Positions 24,847-29,363 of a stretch of DNA of 29,363 bases are shown piece by piece (position 1 is the stretch's first letter; each line of letters starts with the position of its first letter). This DNA comes from Bacilli bacterium (lineage in GTDB: Bacteria > Bacillota_I > Bacilli_A > RF39 > UBA660), in contig JAEDNL010000011.1 in the NCBI GenBank assembly GCA_016302505.1, forward strand, positions 1 through 29,363, given 5' to 3'. Under the pieces are notes generated by a model. It saw only the letters and a program-made list of their open reading frames with translations. It was not told where the DNA came from and did not search any database. Made by a program: the position numbers and the translations under genes.

Positions 24847-25201
24847 CATTATATTCTTCTTGGTTTAAACCATACTCATCAGTAGCAATAGAACCATAGG
24901 TTTTTTCACCATACATTCTATTTTTTATTTGATAGTCAATTGGTTCCTCATACATAAAAGCATGTCCTTGTTTTTTTTCAGGTTGTGACATATATTTATC
25001 ATAACACGACCACACCAAATCTTCATTTTTAACTAAATCATCTGCTAAAACATTTTCAACATTAATATTTGAAGATGCTAAACTTTCTAAATATAATTCA
25101 GCTAATTGTTCACAAATTGAATCACTTAATTCAATATTTGTGCCACCAAGTACCTCTCTTATATATTTTTTTGCTTCAATAACAACTCCTATATTATCCA
25201 T
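24830..25201 (-). CDS. Small soluble protein, unknown, last gene of the FtsK-like cassette
   Basis: 123 aa, acidic, no signal peptide or membrane segment. The N-terminal half looks helical (IGVVIEAKKYIREVL, SICEQLAELYLESLAS). The C-terminal half is polar and Tyr-rich, ending KTYGSIATDEYGLNQ, possibly disordered or a binding tail. No family recognised. The ATG has TAGGAGG 7 nt upstream and lies 14 bp after the stop of the putative zinc protease, so it is part of that transcript. A terminator overlaps its end. Confidence 0.7.
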   Translation of the reverse strand: MDNIGVVIEAKKYIREVLGGTNIELSDSICEQLAELYLESLASSNINVENVLADDLVKNEDLVWSCYDKYMSQPEKKQGHAFMYEEPIDYQIKNRMYGEKTYGSIATDEYGLNQEEYNEGLKR

Positions 25202-25215
25202 TTTAATACCTCCTA

Positions 25216-25992
25216 TTACAATTCTTTTGGATATAATTCATCTATTGATTCAATGCCTAAGATACTAAATTCCTTTTTTAAATACCCGGCATTTATTTTA
25301 TCGCTTATATATGTTTTACAGTCAAATTCATCAGTAGTAAAATATTTTTTCATTAAAGAAAGAGAACTTTTTAAATATTTCTCTATATTATCCAAAATAG
25401 TAAAATATTCTTGGCTATAAAAACTACCTCTATAATCAGCAAGTTTTTCTAAAGAATAATAATAATTGTCAAGCATCATAATCACTTGCATAAATCTAAT
25501 AGAAAATGACCTACGAAACTTATTACCATCATTTTCTAAATAAGAATTTAATACATTTATACCATTAGTTAAAACAATTAATTCAGCACATAATCTTAAT
25601 AATCCATAATCATTTGGCTCATTTCCAGAAAGAACAGTTAAATAATCAGTAATTCCTTCATCAAGTCCAATCATTAAATATTTATCCCCATCTTTAATTC
25701 TTATTCCCATACTTGAGTCTTTATCCTTATCAGAACTACTAACATGAAATAATTCATGAATATAAGAGCTCTTATCTTTATATACTAATTTATTTCTACT
25801 TTTATTATATATACCTGGAACTCTTTCATCATTTGATTTAGAAACTCTTAATTCTTTTATATTTCTATCAAAATTAATTGTTGATAAATTGTTATTAATT
25901 AAAGTGTTTCTAACCAGACTTATATACTCTTGATTTACCTCTTCGTAAGAATTAGAGCTTCTATATTTATTAATATCATAAGGTGTTAACAT
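25216..25992 (-). CDS. Putative HExxH zinc metalloprotease (gluzincin-like), soluble
   Basis: 258 aa. IHELFHVSS gives an HExxH motif at residues 79-83, preceded by a strand-like KLVYKDKSSY. About 29 residues later GLDEGITDYLT supplies Glu112 in a helix, the usual place for the third zinc ligand of gluzincins. The remainder is helical. There is no signal peptide or membrane helix, so it should be cytosolic. Family not recognised; substrate unknown. The start codon overlaps the stop of the FtsK-like gene by one base (TAATG) with GGAGGAG upstream, so translation is coupled. It may instead be an inactive structural relative; only the motif supports the call. Confidence 0.7.
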   Translation of the reverse strand: MLTPYDINKYRSSNSYEEVNQEYISLVRNTLINNNLSTINFDRNIKELRVSKSNDERVPGIYNKSRNKLVYKDKSSYIHELFHVSSSDKDKDSSMGIRIKDGDKYLMIGLDEGITDYLTVLSGNEPNDYGLLRLCAELIVLTNGINVLNSYLENDGNKFRRSFSIRFMQVIMMLDNYYYSLEKLADYRGSFYSQEYFTILDNIEKYLKSSLSLMKKYFTTDEFDCKTYISDKINAGYLKKEFSILGIESIDELYPKEL

Positions 25993-26843
25993 TATACTCC
26001 TCCATTTATTGTTTTAATAAAATCAACTACTCTTTTAATCTCTTCAGTAGAAATATATGGGGTTTGTAATCTAACAAGTTTATTATCTCTACATCTAACT
26101 AAAGCAGAACCTTTTTCCTCTAGTAAATCACTGCCTTCTATATTTAAATAAGTAGCTTGTTTTTTATCAGTTAAATCATAACTAATAATATATGGGAACT
26201 TATTAATCATTTTACTTGAAAAATCATTCTTAATATATGAATTTGTTGCTAATATTAAATGTATTCCTAAAGATACACCATTATCAATAATTTCATTTAT
26301 TATTTTGTTAATATTATCATATTTCATTACGTCTATTGATTCATCTACTATAATAAATATTTGTGATAATTTATTTTTATTATTTTTATTATGTTCTAAA
26401 ATAGATGTATTATTTAATAATCTTTTTCTATCTTTTAATAATTTTAATATAAAATTAAGTTTGTCAGTATCATATTCTTTATCAGTGTCAACCATTAAGT
26501 GTGAAATACCATCATATTCACCTAATTCTATTAACTTAGGATCAAAGAACATAAATCTTAATTCATCAGGATTATTCTTAAGTAATAAAGTCACTATTAA
26601 ATTATCTAAAAATATGCTCTTGCCACTACCAGTAGTTCCACATATAAGTAAAGCAGAAACACTTTCCATATCAATATAATATTTTTCATTACTTTCATCT
26701 ATTCCTAAAGGAACAGTAAGTTTTTTAGATAAGTCTTTCTTAAATATCATTTTACTCAAAGAAAAATAATTTTCATCTTTATTAAATAATTCTTCTGTTT
26801 TAGAAAGAAGTTCTTTAGTTGGTAAAATATATTTATTATTCAT
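25992..26843 (-). CDS. FtsK/SpoIIIE-like motor ATPase lacking membrane and gamma domains
   Basis: 283 aa from the ATG at 26843, chosen because GGTGAT lies 5 nt upstream; the in-frame start 13 codons earlier has no site. It is the RecA-like FtsK motor alone: VSALLICGTTGSGKSIF with the Walker A at residues 69-76, FMFFDPKLIELGEYDGISHL (the FtsK xDPKxxEL strand, shown in part), Walker B IFIIVDE at 162-168, and GIHLILATN. FtsK's four N-terminal membrane helices and the C-terminal winged-helix gamma domain are absent. It could pump DNA or move protein as in FtsK/HerA and type VII secretion ATPases. Partner and substrate are not shown. Upstream is TGA-TAGAAT as a possible extended -10. Confidence 0.85.
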   Translation of the reverse strand: MNNKYILPTKELLSKTEELFNKDENYFSLSKMIFKKDLSKKLTVPLGIDESNEKYYIDMESVSALLICGTTGSGKSIFLDNLIVTLLLKNNPDELRFMFFDPKLIELGEYDGISHLMVDTDKEYDTDKLNFILKLLKDRKRLLNNTSILEHNKNNKNKLSQIFIIVDESIDVMKYDNINKIINEIIDNGVSLGIHLILATNSYIKNDFSSKMINKFPYIISYDLTDKKQATYLNIEGSDLLEEKGSALVRCRDNKLVRLQTPYISTEEIKRVVDFIKTINGGV

Positions 26844-26912
26844 AATTATCACCAATTTTATTCTATCACAATTGAATTTCAAATTCTATACAACATGAAA
26901 AGTATATGTAAA

Positions 26913-26948
26913 GTAAAAAAGTAAAACACTTTACAATGTTCTACTTTT
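26913..26948 (-). terminator. Terminator of the 69-aa membrane protein gene
   Basis: Minus-strand stem AAAAGTAGAAC with GTTTTACTTTT (one internal mismatch pair, 10-nt loop) running into further T. It lies between the small membrane protein and the FtsK-like gene. Confidence 0.55.
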
Positions 26949-26982
26949 ACCATTTTCCTTTGAAATTCCACTAAATAATATA

Positions 26983-27192
26983 TTAATCATAAGACCATCC
27001 ATAATATGGATCTATATCAGGTTCTTCTCTTACATACTTATCAACACAAAATTCATTTCCATCAGCATCATAATAACATTCTGTATGAGTTATATTTTTC
27101 TTAACAGACTTAGTATCATCATGAGGAGACACGATTTCAAATACCGCAGCAATTAATAAACAGACTAATATTATTTTAAATATTTCTTCCAT
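26983..27192 (-). CDS. Small single-span membrane protein, unknown
   Basis: 69 aa from the ATG at 27192, chosen because AGAGGT is 8 nt upstream; an earlier in-frame ATG at 27216 overlaps the promoter. One N-terminal hydrophobic helix (IFKIILVCLLIAAVFEIV) is followed by a polar domain with two Cys in ECYYDADGNEFCVDK, probably a disulfide-bonded loop outside the membrane, and a Tyr/Trp-rich acidic end. No family recognised. It has its own extended -10 and its own terminator. Confidence 0.65.
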   Translation of the reverse strand: MEEIFKIILVCLLIAAVFEIVSPHDDTKSVKKNITHTECYYDADGNEFCVDKYVREEPDIDPYYGWSYD

Positions 27193-27216
27193 AATAACTA
27201 CCTCTTTCTTGGCCAT

Positions 27217-27225
27217 ATTATACCA
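27217..27225 (-). promoter_or_regulatory. Extended -10 promoter of the 69-aa gene
   Basis: Minus strand TGG-TATAAT, about 25 bp before the chosen ATG. No clear -35. It borders the recombinase remnant. Confidence 0.4.
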
Positions 27226-27239
27226 TACAATGTGGGAAA

Positions 27240-27743
27240 ATGGAAGAAAAAGGTGAACTTAGGGGATTGCAATGGAAAGATGTCAATCTAGAAAGACGAA
27301 CTTTGAGTATTTCAAAGCAAATTACTGACCAAGGTGAAACAGTTACTAATTTCCATTTTTCGGTACCTAAAACTAAAAGTAGTATAAGAACATTAAAGAT
27401 GCCAAAAGTCTTAACTGATGACTTTATAAAGCTTAAAAACGAGGATAAAAATATTAAAGGGTTCAACAATGATTTCTTTATTGCTGGTGCTTCTTTTCTA
27501 CTTAGTAGTAATACACTTTCTAATCATAAAAATGAAAACTGCAAACTTGCTGGTTTTAAACAAATTAGAATCCATGATTTTAGGCTTTCCCGTTCTTCTC
27601 TTTTAATAAATAAAGGAGATAACGTTCAAGTAGTTTACAAATACTTAGGTCATACAAAAATTGAAGAAACTTTAAACACTTATACACGCTTATTCAACGC
27701 TGCTTTAAATGAAGTTGTAAATTTAATTGATGAATTAGAATAA
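27240..27743 (+). pseudogene. Tyrosine recombinase (phage/ICE integrase) remnant, C-terminal part only
   Basis: 167 aa frame matching the catalytic half of Gram-positive phage and integrative-element integrases: GELRGLQWKDVNLERR at the start, then PKTKSSIRTLKMP, KLAGFKQIRIHDFR and YLGHTKIEETLNTYTRL at the end. About 200 residues (arm-binding and core-binding domains) are missing. The first catalytic Arg, normally in GxRxGE, is not there: the sequence reads MEEKGE. The HDFR box keeps its His and Arg but continues LSRSS where HSCAS or HTHAS is usual. The later His and nucleophile Tyr remain. No ribosome binding site precedes the frame. It is a decayed copy of a former mobile element, not a working enzyme. 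Confidence 0.85.
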
Positions 27744-27746
27744 AAA

Positions 27747-27773
27747 AGTTAGGATTTCTCCTAGCTATTTTTT
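27747..27773. terminator. Bidirectional terminator between recombinase remnant and HEPN-like gene
   Basis: Stem AGTTAGGA with TCCTAGCT (one G-U) around TTTC, T-run on the plus strand and on the minus strand. It lies at the convergent ends. Confidence 0.7.
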
Positions 27774-29178
27774 ATCTATATGATCCTCTAACAACATCAA
27801 TTTTTTTCCTATTTTGTTCAATAAATGTATCAGCCCATTCTTCAAAAGCACCGATATCTATTTTTCCAACAAATTCTAAATTATAGTCTTGAACATTTCT
27901 TGGATCTGCATCATACATCATAATGCTATTATCGATAGTAATATACCATCTTCCATGTGCAAAGCTATTTCTAATTTTTTCTACACTATAATCTATACCA
28001 CCAATATTAATTGTTTCTTCCTTACAGCAATGTGTAATCACCGAATCAATATATGTAATAATAGGAATTCCTGCTGTCATTTCTCCATCTAATAAATCTT
28101 TGAAGAATCTTAAATTATCAACTGGTTTTCTCTTATTTATTAATTCAAAAGTTTCTTGATCAAAACTATCATTAGGATTAAATGGATTATTTCCTCGTAA
28201 AATTCCATGCACATTTTTTAATATACTATTTTGAGTTTCATTTACATCTTCCAAAAATCTTTCACAATAAATCATCTGATTATCTAATATCCAATCCTTT
28301 AATAACGGAACAGGGATGACTTTCATTAAGAAATAAAACATTACATTATTAATATCTTCCTCTAAAAATTCAGGGTTTTGCTTTCTATAGCGTCGTATAT
28401 ATGATTCCAACTTTTTCTTTTGTTCTACTGTTAAATCAAACTTTACCGGAGAACTAATAGAAGAGGATAAATTTTCAAACATCTCACTTCTTTGTCCTAT
28501 TTCTTCACTACTTAAACCTCTTGTATCATCAAGCTGATTAAATTGTGCAATCGTTAAATTAGGTAGTGCGCTATTAAAATAATAATGAACGAATTTTATC
28601 TTATCAAGCTCTTCAAATAAATTCTCACTATTTATATCAAAATCATCAGGTATATCAAAACTAATATTCAAATTATTTCTTCTATGTTTAATCATGTTGT
28701 TATAAACATCCCATAATTTGGTTGTGTCAAATTTAATTCTTACCGGTCCACTAAGTAACTCAATTTCTATTTTTCTTCCATTAACCGACATTTTAAATCT
28801 ATCAACATCTTCACTATCATTATGATTAAAGGTATTTCTAATTAATTGTAATAATTTCTTTTTTGATATACTACCCATGTTGGTTGAATATGTATTTTCA
28901 GGAATTATTTCATCTAAATCGTTGTCATTGATATAATTATCTCTATTAAGTAAAAAATCCTCTGAGTATGAAAATTTCTTCATTAAATTGTAATTCATAT
29001 ATACTCTTCGCATTCTGTCATAATACTCTCTTGTATCATCTTCAAACCTGCCTTTTGATTGCATAAGTCTATCAAATAGAATTCCAATTTGTTGATCTGG
29101 ATGTTGCATCATCAAATATTGTAAATCTGCATAGTCTTTTAAATATCTAACCATTTCAAATTTAGTCATCGCTATCAT
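27772..29178 (-). CDS. Protein with two RNxxxH (HEPN-type) motifs, possible RNase
   Basis: 468 aa, no membrane segment. Two R-N-x-x-x-H motifs occur in helical contexts: LIRNTFNHND (Arg114 to His119) and EKIRNSFAHGRW (Arg403 to His408). This spacing, with a polar residue after the Arg, is the active-site signature of HEPN RNases; IRNSFAHGR in particular is typical of HEPN-type proteins found in defence loci. Between them lies a long mixed region (about 120-390). Fusion of two HEPN sites in one chain could form an internal dimer-like active site. The ATG at 29178 has AGGTGA 6 nt upstream and an extended -10 TGA-TATAAT at 29198-29206. Neighbours are a recombinase remnant and a gene fragment, so the setting is accessory. 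No antitoxin-like partner is seen. RNase function is inference. Confidence 0.75.
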   Translation of the reverse strand: MIAMTKFEMVRYLKDYADLQYLMMQHPDQQIGILFDRLMQSKGRFEDDTREYYDRMRRVYMNYNLMKKFSYSEDFLLNRDNYINDNDLDEIIPENTYSTNMGSISKKKLLQLIRNTFNHNDSEDVDRFKMSVNGRKIEIELLSGPVRIKFDTTKLWDVYNNMIKHRRNNLNISFDIPDDFDINSENLFEELDKIKFVHYYFNSALPNLTIAQFNQLDDTRGLSSEEIGQRSEMFENLSSSISSPVKFDLTVEQKKKLESYIRRYRKQNPEFLEEDINNVMFYFLMKVIPVPLLKDWILDNQMIYCERFLEDVNETQNSILKNVHGILRGNNPFNPNDSFDQETFELINKRKPVDNLRFFKDLLDGEMTAGIPIITYIDSVITHCCKEETINIGGIDYSVEKIRNSFAHGRWYITIDNSIMMYDADPRNVQDYNLEFVGKIDIGAFEEWADTFIEQNRKKIDVVRGSYR

Positions 29179-29197
29179 AAGATATCACCTACTAATA

Positions 29198-29206
29198 ATT
29201 ATATCA
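29198..29206 (-). promoter_or_regulatory. Extended -10 promoter of the HEPN-like gene
   Basis: Minus strand TGA-TATAAT, 20 bp before the ATG at 29178. No clear -35. Confidence 0.5.
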
Positions 29207-29225
29207 TATTTATCTGTTTTTTCGG

Positions 29226-29259
29226 TTAATAATGGCCTTAAAAATTGGCTTTTTATTAA
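29226..29259. repeat. Inverted repeat between the HEPN-like gene and the edge fragment
   Basis: TTAATAATGGCC (29226-29237) faces GGCTTTTTATTAA (29247-29259): the outer TTAATAA/TTATTAA and inner GCC/GGC pair with a mismatch between. It lies after the stop of the edge fragment on the minus strand and may end it, though no T-run follows the stem. Confidence 0.35.
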
Positions 29260-29268
29260 AAATAGTAC

Positions 29269-29363
29269 CTAACGCTCTTCAAGTAGTTCTTTTAAATCTC
29301 GCAAACCCTTATATTTCTTAGCAAAAATGAGAGAGAGATTAATTCATTTCTCTCTTCAGGGGG
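29269..29363 (-). pseudogene. 3' end of a minus-strand gene cut by the window edge, perhaps frameshifted
   Basis: The minus strand codes an end FAKKYKGLRDLKELLEER before a TAG at 29269-29271. This amphipathic, charged helix looks like real coding sequence. Upstream in the same frame there is a TGA about 24 codons before the stop. The adjacent frame reads PPEERNELISL. The two frames join smoothly if one TC unit of the (TC)5 tract (29329-29338) is removed. It may therefore be a frameshifted gene, a phase-variable gene, or two unrelated frames. Product unknown; too little is in the window to judge. Confidence 0.35.

Noticed and set aside
26872..26882. TTGAATTTCAA palindrome as an operator of the FtsK-like gene
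   Set aside because: Short and AT-rich; such palindromes are expected by chance at this base composition.
26883..26982. A 24-codon frame starting ATGGTAAAAG behind AAAGGA
   Set aside because: The site is only about 2 nt from the ATG, and the frame runs through the terminator hairpin.
27218..27469. Minus-strand 83-codon frame across the recombinase remnant
   Set aside because: The plus-strand frame has clear integrase motifs over the same bases; the minus frame has none.
27772..29178. Cas13-like effector from two RxxxxH motifs
   Set aside because: The protein is only 468 aa, and no CRISPR repeats or adaptation genes are in the window. Two motifs alone do not support Cas13.
29269..29363. Genetic code with TGA as Trp
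   Set aside because: Reading TGA as Trp gives a longer edge peptide, but all full genes are closed under the standard code and use TGG, which an AT-rich code 4 genome would not do.

Overview
The window comes from a very AT-rich bacterium of Bacillota type. The evidence is strong AGGAGG-type ribosome binding sites, TTGACA/TATAAT and TGn-extended -10 promoters, a guanine riboswitch in front of a purine permease, and a standard code with TGG for Trp. The AT-rich codons, the anaerobe's pyruvate:ferredoxin oxidoreductase and the exported proteins suggest an uncultured gut Bacilli lineage (RF39/Erysipelotrichia-like). That placement is inference.

Positions 1-6,600 (all minus strand) hold an exported protein with a pilin-like C-terminal hairpin, yebC, recG, a protein with a HopA1-like segment, a structured intergenic region that looks like a small RNA on the plus strand, and a small unknown protein. 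Positions 6,600-12,064 (minus) hold a run of thioredoxin-like lipoprotein, metallo-beta-lactamase-fold hydrolase, small membrane protein and NifJ. Positions 12,100-13,860 (plus) hold a guanine riboswitch with its terminator followed by an AzgA/PbuG-type purine permease. Positions 13,840-15,777 (minus) hold an acidic unknown protein and the manganese exporter MntP. A large hybrid histidine kinase follows on the plus strand (15,873-18,536).

The most striking region is 18,555-24,742. Five complete sigma-70 family factors (393-424 aa) lie head to tail on the minus strand with 12-24 bp between them, each with its own G-rich ribosome binding site. One consensus promoter (TTGACA, 17 bp, TATAAT) sits before the first gene. 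All five have regions 1.2 to 4 and a shared N-terminal domain of about 100 residues. The residues expected to read the -10 and -35 elements differ among them, and the two distal copies are the most divergent. Immediately upstream is a three-gene cassette in the same direction: a membrane-less FtsK-like ATPase, a putative HExxH zinc protease and a small unknown protein. The cassette ends in a terminator just before the sigma promoter.

From 26,900 to the end the region looks accessory. It has a small membrane protein, a decayed tyrosine-recombinase remnant lacking its N-terminus and catalytic residues, a 468-aa protein with two RNxxxH (HEPN-type) motifs, and at the edge the 3' end of another gene that may be frameshifted at a (TC)5 tract. 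No rRNA, tRNA, CRISPR array or insertion sequence was seen. No stretch above about 300 bp is without a gene.
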